DNA from: Actinobacteria bacterium UBA6100
GTDB lineage: Bacteria > Actinomycetota > Coriobacteriia > Anaerosomatales > Anaerosomataceae
Assembly (NCBI GenBank): GCA_002423585.1
Contig: DIWS01000011.1
Span: 24,879-57,397 of the forward strand
Direction of reading: 5' to 3'
DNA: 32,519 nucleotides
The notes under the pieces were generated by a model, which saw nothing but the letters and a program-made list of their open reading frames with translations, was not told the origin of the DNA and did no database searches. Positions 13,636 through 20,701 of this stretch are shown here, in pieces. Made by a program: the position numbers and the translations under genes. Positions within the stretch are counted from its first letter, which is position 1. Every line of letters starts with the position of its first letter.

Positions 13636-15600
13636 TCACTTCTCCCGAGACGCCCGTTGCGTGCCGTGGGAGTCCTTCAGAATAGTACCAGCAACAGGGT
13701 CGCCCACCTTGCGCCTGATGATCACAAGGAGCACGGCGAGCACGAGCACAACCATGAGAACGGTGGCGAGACGATCGATGTACGAGGCGCGGACGCTCAC
13801 CTTCGCCTCCGCGACGGTGAGCCCGCCCGCCTGCACGGCAAGCGTGATCTCGTCTGAGAGCGCATTGCCGAGATCCACCGGCAGCGTGATGAAGTTCTGG
13901 GTCGGTTGCGCGACGATCTCCTGCGAACCGATGGTCGAGAGCCTGGTGCCCGAGGTGACAAGCAAAGAGAAGTCCAGCTGCTTCCCGGTGTCGTTCATGA
14001 GGGTGAGCGGGACGTCCCCCTTGCTGCCCGAGAGGGTCACATCCTTGGCGTCGAGACGGATGAGCTCGAACTGAGAGGTCACGTATGCGAGCGCCTCGGC
14101 TGCCCGATCGAGCCCCTGGGCGCGTGCGGGGCCGGTCGGGTCGCCGGTCGTCATGATCGAGCTCTCGGCAGCCAGGACGGCGCGGATCGCGGCCGCCGCA
14201 TCTGCGTCGTCGGGGCCAGCAGCGTGTGAGTAGGCGAGCGCTGCGGAACGGCCGGCGACGACATCCGCCCAGTACTCCGGATCGGCAGGTTCGTCGTCTG
14301 CGACGATGACCGCGCGCTGCGCGTCGGCAGATCGTGTGAGCGGGACGATCGCGCTCTCCCTCAGCCAGGGGGCGTCATCGATCCACTCGATCGCGTGTCT
14401 GACATCGAGCGTGGTGTGGGGCGAGTCCGGCCCGACTTCGAGCACCACCACCGCGGGACCGTCTCCCAGCCGATCGAAGAGGGCATCGTAGAACGCTTCA
14501 GGTCCCTCGTGTGCGCCGGCAGCCGCCGCCCCGTCTGTGACGAGCACCTTGGCGTCCGTCCCGCTGATGGTGTAGCAGCCGGGGGAGGCGGTCGTCTCCC
14601 CGGAGCGGATCGAGCCCTCGGGCGCAAGGACGCATACCGCTCCGCGGCGTGCTGCCGAAGAGAGACCTTCAACTGTGAGATGGTCGCCCAGGTAGGCGAT
14701 GCTCGATTCGGGCGACGTGGCGAAAGCCAGTGCATGCACCGTATCGGTCTGGCGCCAGTGGAGGTCGATGTCGGCACTCCCGCTGATGCTGTCCAGATCC
14801 GCGAGGTCGGGCAGGCCGTACGGGACGTCGATCAACTCGATCGTGCCTGTGTCGACCGCGCTTCGCAGCGAGTCCAGCATGCGCGCGTAGCGGATGGGCG
14901 TCTCGTCCGAAGCCGGGACCGCGACACCGGCGGTCGTCTCATACCCGGCCGCGACGCGCGCCAGCTGCTCGATGAGAACCGGTGGCACGGCGAGAGAGAT
15001 CCTCTTGCGGCCGTCGGACGCGAGCTGCGTGAGGAACGCAAGATCGTCCCGCAGGCGCGTGTCACTGGCCGGATCGCCGGCGAATGTGCCGTCCATCGTC
15101 ACGTACGGCACGCCCGTGGGAACGACCACGAGTGCCACCGGGATCGCTTCCGCATCGGTGCCCACCACCAGAAGCCGGCTCGTGACGGTCGTCGGATCGG
15201 CGTCGGTGACCAGCACGCGGACGTCGATGGGGTAACGTCCCTGTTGGAGGCCCACCGTGGCCATGTCGTGCTCGTACGCGATGTCGTGTGAGCCGGCCGG
15301 CAGCCCAGAACGGATCTCGGTCTTCTGGTACACGAGCTTGCCGGATGGGCTGCGCAGGCGCACGCGCACCTCGAGATACTCGGCGGGAGCGGCGGTTGTC
15401 ACCGTGACGTCCAGCCGCAAGGTGCCGTCGGGCGTGATGGATGGCGTGGGCTGAGCGACTTCGACCGCGACCGACTGGGTGGCAGCCGGAGTCGCGGCTC
15501 CGATCTCCGGAGCGGCATGAGCGTACGCGGGAACGGAGCCCACGAGGATCATCAGGGCGAGCAGTATGCGGGCAGCGGGGTGATGGTGGTTGGAACGCAT
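13636..15600 (-). CDS. Secreted, C-terminally anchored protein, DUF6049-like
   Basis: The protein is 654 residues with an N-terminal signal (RILLALMILVGSVPAYAHA), a beta-rich region to about 150, a long alpha/beta middle and one C-terminal transmembrane helix (about 611-628) followed by a basic tail. The middle has FLTQLASDGRKRISLAVPPVLIEQL and DVPYGLPDLADL, recalling DUF6049-type actinobacterial proteins with a polysaccharide-deacetylase-like barrel. The late domain (LTLMNDTGKQLDFSLLVTSG...) looks Ig-like. This layout is common near envelope genes in actinobacteria; no enzyme residue can be assigned. It is the first gene of the long minus-strand run and is divergent from lon. Confidence 0.65.
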   Translation of the reverse strand: MRSNHHHPAARILLALMILVGSVPAYAHAAPEIGAATPAATQSVAVEVAQPTPSITPDGTLRLDVTVTTAAPAEYLEVRVRLRSPSGKLVYQKTEIRSGLPAGSHDIAYEHDMATVGLQQGRYPIDVRVLVTDADPTTVTSRLLVVGTDAEAIPVALVVVPTGVPYVTMDGTFAGDPASDTRLRDDLAFLTQLASDGRKRISLAVPPVLIEQLARVAAGYETTAGVAVPASDETPIRYARMLDSLRSAVDTGTIELIDVPYGLPDLADLDSISGSADIDLHWRQTDTVHALAFATSPESSIAYLGDHLTVEGLSSAARRGAVCVLAPEGSIRSGETTASPGCYTISGTDAKVLVTDGAAAAGAHEGPEAFYDALFDRLGDGPAVVVLEVGPDSPHTTLDVRHAIEWIDDAPWLRESAIVPLTRSADAQRAVIVADDEPADPEYWADVVAGRSAALAYSHAAGPDDADAAAAIRAVLAAESSIMTTGDPTGPARAQGLDRAAEALAYVTSQFELIRLDAKDVTLSGSKGDVPLTLMNDTGKQLDFSLLVTSGTRLSTIGSQEIVAQPTQNFITLPVDLGNALSDEITLAVQAGGLTVAEAKVSVRASYIDRLATVLMVVLVLAVLLVIIRRKVGDPVAGTILKDSHGTQRASREK

Positions 15601-15654
15601 CCGGATATCCGATCCGCAGTCCCGGCATCCACGGGGGCGGCAGGAGGCTTCGTG

Positions 15655-15660
15655 TACGAT
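15655..15660 (+). promoter_or_regulatory. Possible -10 for lon
   Basis: TACGAT lies in the 125-base gap between the divergent DUF6049-like gene and lon, about 65 bases before the lon ATG. No convincing -35, HAIR or CIRCE element was seen. Confidence 0.3.
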
Positions 15661-15725
15661 GGAGAAGTACCAGCGAGATTATCACACGACCCACCCGTGT
15701 TCCCACAGACGGAGGGCATAGCGAC

Positions 15726-18065
15726 ATGTCGACCAAGGACGAACGCACCCAGATCCCCGAGGTGCTGCCCCTCATACCGCTGCGCGACCTGATCCTGTTC
15801 CCCAACCTCGTCGTCCCGCTTTTTGTGGGCCGGGAGCGCTCGATCAGCGCGCTCGAGCAGTCGATGCGCACCGATCATCTCGTGGCGCTCGTCACGCAGC
15901 ATGCTGCTGAGACGCAGGACCCCTCGCCGGACGAGATCTACGACGTCGGCTGTGTCGTGACCGTGCTTCAGGAGCTCAAGCTGCCCGATGGTACCGCCAA
16001 GGCGCTCGTCGAGGGCGTCCAGAGGATCCGCATCCTCGAATACGTGGCCACCGATCCGTTCCTGACCGTGCGCGTCGAGGTCATCGAGGAGCCCGGTCGG
16101 GCGGATGTCGAGGCGCAGGCGCTGATGCGCAACCTACTCGCGGACTTCGAGAGCGCATCGCATCTCGGCAAGCCGATCCCGCAGGAAGTGCTCATGGCCG
16201 CGACGGCGATCGAGGAGCCCGGCCGGCTGGCGGACTTCGTCACCTTCCACCTCGCCCTCAAGGTCGAGGAGAAGCAGCAGATCCTCGAGGCGCTCGATCC
16301 GAAGGAGCGGCTGCGCAAGACCTCCGAGTTCCTGCGCAAGGAGCTCGAGATCCTCGAACTCGGCAGCAAGATCCAGAATCGGGTGAAGGAGTCGATGTCC
16401 AAGAGCCAGCGCGAGTACTTCCTGCGCGAGCAGCTCAAGGCGATCCAGCAGGAGCTCGGCCAGTTCGATGAGATGCAGGCCGAGATGGATGAGTACAAGA
16501 ACAAGATCGAGCAGGCCGAGATGCCGGAGGAGGTCGCCGAGAAGGCACTCAAGGAACTCGGCCGGCTGGAGAAGATGCCGCAGGCCGCCGCTGAGACAGC
16601 GGTGATCCGGACGTATCTCGACTGGCTGGTGGGTCTCCCCTGGCAGCGCTCGGATGAGGAGAAGCTCGATCTGCTCGAGGCGCAGGAGATCCTCGATGAG
16701 GACCACTACGGCCTCGAGAAAGTGAAGGAGCGCGTGCTCGAGTACCTCGCGGTGCACAAACTCACCGACCACATGCGCGGACCCATCCTGTGCTTCGTCG
16801 GACCTCCCGGTGTGGGAAAGACGTCGATCGGCAAGTCGATCGCCCGTGCGCTCAATCGCCGCTTCATCCGCGTCTCGCTCGGCGGGGTGCGCGACGAAGC
16901 CGAGATACGCGGCCACCGTCGCACGTACGTGGGCGCGCTGCCGGGACGGATCATCCAGTCGATCAGTCAGGCGGGCACCAACAACCCGGTCTTCATGATG
17001 GATGAGATCGACAAGGTGGGCGCGGACTTCCGCGGCGACCCCACCTCCGCGTTGCTCGAGGTGCTCGATCCCGAGCAGAACAACTCGTTCCAGGATCACT
17101 ACCTGGAGGCGCCGTTCGACCTCTCGGACGTCATGTTCATCACCACGGCCAACCTGCTCGACCCCATACCGCCGGCGCTCAAGGACCGTATGGAGGTCAT
17201 CCACTTCCCGGGCTATACCGAGGATGAGAAGCTCCACATCGCGCGCAAGTACCTCGTGCCGAAGCAGCTCAGAGAACACGGTCTCAAGTCGTCGCTGCTT
17301 GCGATCAGTGATACGGCCATCCGCGAGATCATCCGTCATCACACGCGCGAGGCCGGCGTACGCAACCTTGAGCGCCAGATCGCGACGATCTGCCGGCAGG
17401 TCGCCCGCAAGGTCGTGGAGGGACAGAACGGCAAGACCTCGGTCACTGCGAAGAGCGTCCACGACTACCTCGGCCCGACGAAGTTCACGTTCGGGCTGGC
17501 CGAGAAGAAGAACGAAGTCGGTGTGGCCACCGGTCTCGTGTGGACCGAGGTGGGCGGCGACGTGATCTTCATCGAGGCCACAAAGATGAAGGGCAAGGGC
17601 GGACTCACACTCACAGGCCAGCTCGGCGACGTGATGCGCGAGAGCGCGCAGGCCGCGGTGAGCTGGATCCGCGCGAACGCGGCCGACCTGGGCATCGATG
17701 AGGATTTTGCCGAGAAGCTCGATCTGCACATCCACGTCCCCGCCGCGGCCATCCCCAAGGACGGGCCGTCGGCCGGCATCACGATGGCAGCCGCGCTCGC
17801 ATCGGTGCTGACCGGTCGCAAGATGCGACGTGATGTCGCGATGACGGGCGAGATCACGTTGCGCGGCCGCGTGCTGCCCATCGGCGGACTGAAGGAGAAG
17901 CTCCTGGCGGCGCATCGCGCAGGTATCAAGATCGTGCTGATCCCGAAGGAGAACGTCCGTGATCTTGAGCTTGTTCCCGAGCACGTGCGGACCGAGATGG
18001 AGATCGTTGCGGTCGAGGACATGGGCGAGGTTCTCGAGCGAGCCTTCGCCACGGGGTCTAACTAG
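15726..18065 (+). CDS. lon: ATP-dependent protease Lon
   Basis: The 779-residue protein is a full-length LonA. The N-terminal substrate domain (PLIPLRDLILFPNLVVPLFVGR) is followed by a long coiled region, the AAA+ domain with Walker A GPPGVGKT (359-366) and Walker B MMDEIDK, the sensor arginine region, and the protease domain with PKDGPSAGIT (Ser682) and GGLKEKLLAAH (Lys725), the catalytic dyad. It degrades misfolded and regulatory proteins in the cytoplasm. The ATG at 15726 is chosen because GGAGGG lies 9 bases upstream and the next residues match other Lon proteins; the longer upstream reading runs antisense through the neighbouring gene. Transcribed alone. Confidence 0.97.
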   Translation: MSTKDERTQIPEVLPLIPLRDLILFPNLVVPLFVGRERSISALEQSMRTDHLVALVTQHAAETQDPSPDEIYDVGCVVTVLQELKLPDGTAKALVEGVQRIRILEYVATDPFLTVRVEVIEEPGRADVEAQALMRNLLADFESASHLGKPIPQEVLMAATAIEEPGRLADFVTFHLALKVEEKQQILEALDPKERLRKTSEFLRKELEILELGSKIQNRVKESMSKSQREYFLREQLKAIQQELGQFDEMQAEMDEYKNKIEQAEMPEEVAEKALKELGRLEKMPQAAAETAVIRTYLDWLVGLPWQRSDEEKLDLLEAQEILDEDHYGLEKVKERVLEYLAVHKLTDHMRGPILCFVGPPGVGKTSIGKSIARALNRRFIRVSLGGVRDEAEIRGHRRTYVGALPGRIIQSISQAGTNNPVFMMDEIDKVGADFRGDPTSALLEVLDPEQNNSFQDHYLEAPFDLSDVMFITTANLLDPIPPALKDRMEVIHFPGYTEDEKLHIARKYLVPKQLREHGLKSSLLAISDTAIREIIRHHTREAGVRNLERQIATICRQVARKVVEGQNGKTSVTAKSVHDYLGPTKFTFGLAEKKNEVGVATGLVWTEVGGDVIFIEATKMKGKGGLTLTGQLGDVMRESAQAAVSWIRANAADLGIDEDFAEKLDLHIHVPAAAIPKDGPSAGITMAAALASVLTGRKMRRDVAMTGEITLRGRVLPIGGLKEKLLAAHRAGIKIVLIPKENVRDLELVPEHVRTEMEIVAVEDMGEVLERAFATGSN

Positions 18066-18094
18066 GGCGTGGCGCGCCGTTCGAATCGATCTCA

Positions 18095-18212
18095 TTCATC
18101 ACACACTGACGCATGGTCGGCCGCATTCTGACCGTTCGTCGCTCATTTGCTACCAGTAGTCAGCACGGTGTGTGATGAAGATTACAACTCGCGCAGGGTG
18201 GGGACATAGTCT
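18095..18212 (+). promoter_or_regulatory. Adhesin 1 upstream control region: inverted repeat, CRP/FNR-like site, -10
   Basis: TTCATCACACAC (18095-18106) is repeated exactly inverted at 18168-18179. The right arm merges into TGTGATGAAGATTACA (18171-18186), a CRP/FNR-like site (TGTGA-N6-TTACA). TAGTCT (18207-18212) is a candidate -10 and is shared, within TAGTCTRAGCATGG, with the adhesin 2 upstream region. If transcription starts near 18219 the site is centred near -41, the classical activator position. No good -35 was seen, which fits an activator-dependent promoter. The rest of 18066-18249 shows nothing else clear. Confidence 0.5.
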
Positions 18213-18249
18213 AAGCATGGCAGAAGTCGCAGTTGACAATCGAATGTAC

Positions 18250-18358
18250 GGCTCGAAATAGGGAGACGCGGATACGTCGGACACATCCACGGTCACCGGA
18301 GTCCGACGAGGAGCCAATGGTGAGACCGACCCAGCCAAGGGTCGGTCTTGTTGTTTTT
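18250..18358 (+). promoter_or_regulatory. Structured leader RNA with terminator, copy 1 (unidentified riboswitch-like element)
   Basis: A closing stem GGCTC/GAGCC (18250-18254 with 18311-18315) encloses CGTCGGA/TCCGACG (18275-18281 with 18302-18308) and GGAT/ATCC (18270-18273 with 18285-18288), which interleave as a possible pseudoknot. An intrinsic terminator follows: GACCGACCC (18324-18332), GGGTCGGTC (18339-18347), then TTGTTGTTTTT. GGTCACC (18291-18297) can pair with GGTGAgACC (18319-18327), which would invade the terminator. It lies 49 bases before the adhesin 1 ATG. A near copy precedes adhesin 2. I know no Rfam class that matches; ligand unknown. Confidence 0.75.
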
Positions 18359-18407
18359 CTGCGACGTGTGAATAGTGCTGCCCAAGGGCAGCGGGGAGGT
18401 GCCTACA

Positions 18408-20273
18408 ATGTCGAACACACTATGGCGAAAGGCACGAGGAGGATCGTCCGGCGCCCGGATCTTCGCGGCGTACGTGGCGCTCGTGCTTGTCGTATCGATG
18501 GTGGGCCCCGGGCTCACCGTCTATGCGGCTGAAGGAGAAGCAGAGGTTCCGGATACAACAGAACCTGCTGTGGAAGTACCTGCTGAACCGGTGATCGAAC
18601 CGGAGGAGACGGTAGAGGATGCCGTGATCGTCGAGGCTCCGGTTCTTGAGGCTCCTGCCGAAGTATCGGCATTGAGCGAGCCTGTCACTCCCGAGCCGGT
18701 CTTCGCGGTCGTCGTGGCCGCGGTGGCCAGTGCGCTAGCGGCGAGCGACGACCCGAGCGATCTGGGCATCGTTCCTGCCACCGTCGACGGCAATCCGTCG
18801 CTGTGCGTGGGCGGACTCCGTGTCGATCCGGGCGAGTCGGGAACGTACGAGATTCCCGGTCACCCCGGGATGTTCGTGACGATCTCCGTCACCTCGACCG
18901 ATGATGGTCCGGTGTTCAGCTTCGATAGTGACGTACCGGTCGTGCGTGTCGTCGCCAAGGGCGGCAATACCGGTGCGAACGTCTACCTTTACGATCCCGC
19001 TGTCACGGCTGACGGTAGTCTCCATACGCCGGTCAACCCCAGCGGCTTCTACGCAGGCATCAGCCATATCGACCTCTGTTTCGGCGAGATCCAGGAGCCT
19101 GAGACGGGCGACCTGCTCATCCACAAGTACCTTGATGCGAACGAGAACGCGAAGTACGACGACGGCGAAGAGATGCTTGAGGACTGGGAGTTCACAGTCA
19201 AACTCGAGAGCGATCCGATCGATGCGGTGGCAGTGTCCGCGGTCATGCTCATCGGCCAGGATGTCACCGACAGTGACGGCGAGTTGCTCTTCACCGGACT
19301 CGATCCGGATCACTACACCGTCACCGAGACGCTGAAGTCCGGCTGGGTCAACACCACGCCGCTCACGCAGTACGCGGACGTCGTGGCCGGTGAGACCGCC
19401 GAGCTCTGGTTCGGCAACATCCAGGAGGAGCTGCCGCCTGAGACGGGCGACCTGCTGATCCACAAGTTCCTTGATGCGAACAAGAACGGTGACTACGACG
19501 ACGGCGAAGAGATGCTTGAGGACTGGGAGTTCACAGTGACCCGTGAGGGCGATCCGGTCGCGGACGTCAGCGCGGCGTACATCATGCTCATCGGCGTCGG
19601 GAACACCGACGAGGACGGCGAGCTGTCGTACACGGGCCTTGAGCCTGGCGACGACTACGTTGTCACTGAGACCCTCAAGCCTGGCTGGGATAACACCACG
19701 CCGCTTTCGCAGGGCGTCGAGATCGTTTCCGGCCAGACTGCCGAGCTCTGGTTCGGCAACGTTGAGGAGTTCATGCCCTTCACCGAGCTTGATCTCGCGA
19801 TCACCAAGGTGGCCGACGACCACAGTGTGGTCGAGGGCCAGCTGGTGAAGTACACACTCACCTACTGGAACAACGGCGATCTTGCCGCTGAGAACTTCAC
19901 GATCGTGGACGATTACGACGAGAGCTACCTGTCGATCGTCGATGCCGCCGGTGGCGTCGTCTCGGGTGGGAAGATCACCTGGACGCTGGCCGGACCGCTT
20001 GCGAAGGCCGACGGTATGAAGACCATCACCTACACGGCGAGGGTCATCACCGATATGCCTGACAAGACCACGAACATCGACAACGTCGTCGTCATCAGCC
20101 ATCCCCGTGATGCCGATCCGACCAACAACTCCGACAACGAGCGCGTTGTGTATACCTGGAGCGAGCCGTTCCTGCCGTTCACCGGCGGAGACTACACGCT
20201 TCTGATCGGGTTCGCCGTGGCCGCGGTGGCACTCGGACTGCTGCTAAGGCTGCGGACGGATAACGCAGCGTAG
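18408..20273 (+). CDS. LPFTG-anchored surface adhesin 1 with two SdrD-B-like repeats
   Basis: The 621-residue protein starts at the ATG preceded by GGGGAGGT. A signal segment spans about residues 18-40 (AAYVALVLVVSMVGPGLTVYA), followed by a Pro/Glu/Val-rich stretch (45-100). A beta domain (about 128-228) contains two cysteines (C133, C224). Two tandem repeats (about 232-340 and 344-452) begin ETGDLLIHK and carry a Ca-binding-like LDANENAKYDDGEE loop, as in SdrD B domains, with a Cna-B/SpaA-like GELLFTGLDPDHYTVTETLK segment. A DUF11-like domain (457-585) precedes LPFTG (589-593), a hydrophobic helix and a basic tail, a complete sorting signal. Probably anchored by the sortase at 24045. Ligand unknown. 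Paralogue of adhesin 2. Confidence 0.9.
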   Translation: MSNTLWRKARGGSSGARIFAAYVALVLVVSMVGPGLTVYAAEGEAEVPDTTEPAVEVPAEPVIEPEETVEDAVIVEAPVLEAPAEVSALSEPVTPEPVFAVVVAAVASALAASDDPSDLGIVPATVDGNPSLCVGGLRVDPGESGTYEIPGHPGMFVTISVTSTDDGPVFSFDSDVPVVRVVAKGGNTGANVYLYDPAVTADGSLHTPVNPSGFYAGISHIDLCFGEIQEPETGDLLIHKYLDANENAKYDDGEEMLEDWEFTVKLESDPIDAVAVSAVMLIGQDVTDSDGELLFTGLDPDHYTVTETLKSGWVNTTPLTQYADVVAGETAELWFGNIQEELPPETGDLLIHKFLDANKNGDYDDGEEMLEDWEFTVTREGDPVADVSAAYIMLIGVGNTDEDGELSYTGLEPGDDYVVTETLKPGWDNTTPLSQGVEIVSGQTAELWFGNVEEFMPFTELDLAITKVADDHSVVEGQLVKYTLTYWNNGDLAAENFTIVDDYDESYLSIVDAAGGVVSGGKITWTLAGPLAKADGMKTITYTARVITDMPDKTTNIDNVVVISHPRDADPTNNSDNERVVYTWSEPFLPFTGGDYTLLIGFAVAAVALGLLLRLRTDNAA

Positions 20274-20326
20274 TGTGTGTGCTCTCCGATCCGACCGGAC
20301 CGCACACAGGGGTCACTGGGCTGCTG

Positions 20327-20358
20327 GGAGGCGCACCTGCGTAGGCAGGCGCGCCTCC
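20327..20358 (+). terminator. Strong hairpin after adhesin 1
   Basis: GGAGGCGC and GCGCCTCC (8 bp) enclose CCTGC and GCAGG (5 bp) with a GTAG loop and one A/C mismatch. It lies 54 bases after the stop. No U-run follows, so it may act as a stability element or weak terminator. Confidence 0.5.
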
Positions 20359-20396
20359 TGCGCTTCGGTGGCGCCGGGCGACAAGCGCCTCAGGTG

Positions 20397-20454
20397 TGTA
20401 CCGCTCGTCACACAAGTGTGCCGCACGTCCTATGCAAATGTGCCGTACGTCACA
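20397..20454 (+). repeat. Three tandem CRP/FNR-like sites upstream of adhesin 2
   Basis: TGTACCGCTCGTCACA (20397-20412), TGTGCCGCACGTCCTA (20417-20432) and TGTGCCGTACGTCACA (20439-20454) are direct repeats 20 and 22 bases apart, about two helical turns each. Each resembles TGTGN-N6-TCACA, the CRP/FNR-family consensus; the middle one has a degenerate right half. They lie upstream of the conserved TAGTCT -10. Confidence 0.6.
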
Positions 20455-20483
20455 ATTCTCGTGCAATCACTCCAGATTGATAC

Positions 20484-20489
20484 TAGTCT
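20484..20489 (+). promoter_or_regulatory. Candidate -10 for adhesin 2
   Basis: TAGTCT lies in the 14-base block TAGTCTGAGCATGG, shared with adhesin 1 upstream (TAGTCTAAGCATGG), while the surrounding sequence has diverged. A start near 20496 would place the whole structured leader in the transcript. No good -35 is visible. Confidence 0.5.
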
Positions 20490-20539
20490 GAGCATGGGCC
20501 CGATTGCAGCCGGTCCACTTGACATTCGTGGTTGTGAAT

Positions 20540-20647
20540 AGCTCGCAAGGGGAAGCGCGGATACGTCGGAAATATCCACGGTCACCGGAGTCCGACGAGG
20601 AGCTAGTGGTGAGACCGACCCAACCAAGGGGTCGGTCTTTTTGTTTT
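20540..20647 (+). promoter_or_regulatory. Structured leader RNA with terminator, copy 2
   Basis: The fold is the same as copy 1. The closing stem is AGCTC/GAGCT (20540-20544 with 20600-20604); relative to copy 1 one pair changed from G-C to A-U, so pairing is kept while sequence differs. CGTCGGA/TCCGACG (20564-20570 with 20591-20597) and GGATA/TATCC (20559-20563 with 20573-20577) interleave. The terminator is GACCGACCC (20613-20621) with GGGTCGGTC (20629-20637) and TTTTTGTTTT. GGTCACC (20580-20586) may pair with GGTGAgACC (20608-20616). It ends 54 bases before the adhesin 2 ATG. Confidence 0.75.
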
Positions 20648-20701
20648 GCCGGTGATGGTAGGCCCGATCGCGGGGTCGGAGCGAAGGGAGTTGTCGGAAA
20701 T

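Noticed and set aside
15441..15725. A longer Lon starting at 15441
   Set aside because: The extension overlaps the start of the divergent gene, has no Lon similarity, and the ATG at 15726 has a good ribosome site.
18233..18261. TTGACA at 18233 (and 20519) as the -35 of the adhesin promoters
   Set aside because: The spacing to any -10-like sequence differs between copies and a start there would cut the closing stem of the leader. The conserved TAGTCT upstream fits better, though this is not proven.
18250..18315. c-di-GMP-I or c-di-GMP-II assignment for the adhesin leaders
   Set aside because: The GNRA-capped hairpin, CGCAAAG and ACGGGTCTA segments of class I are absent, and class II consensus segments could not be placed. 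The functional analogy remains a hypothesis only.
20648..20680. Fluoride riboswitch-like GGTGATGG after the second leader
   Set aside because: The rest of the fluoride aptamer (paired CC..CC segment and downstream pseudoknot) is missing and the motif is too short.
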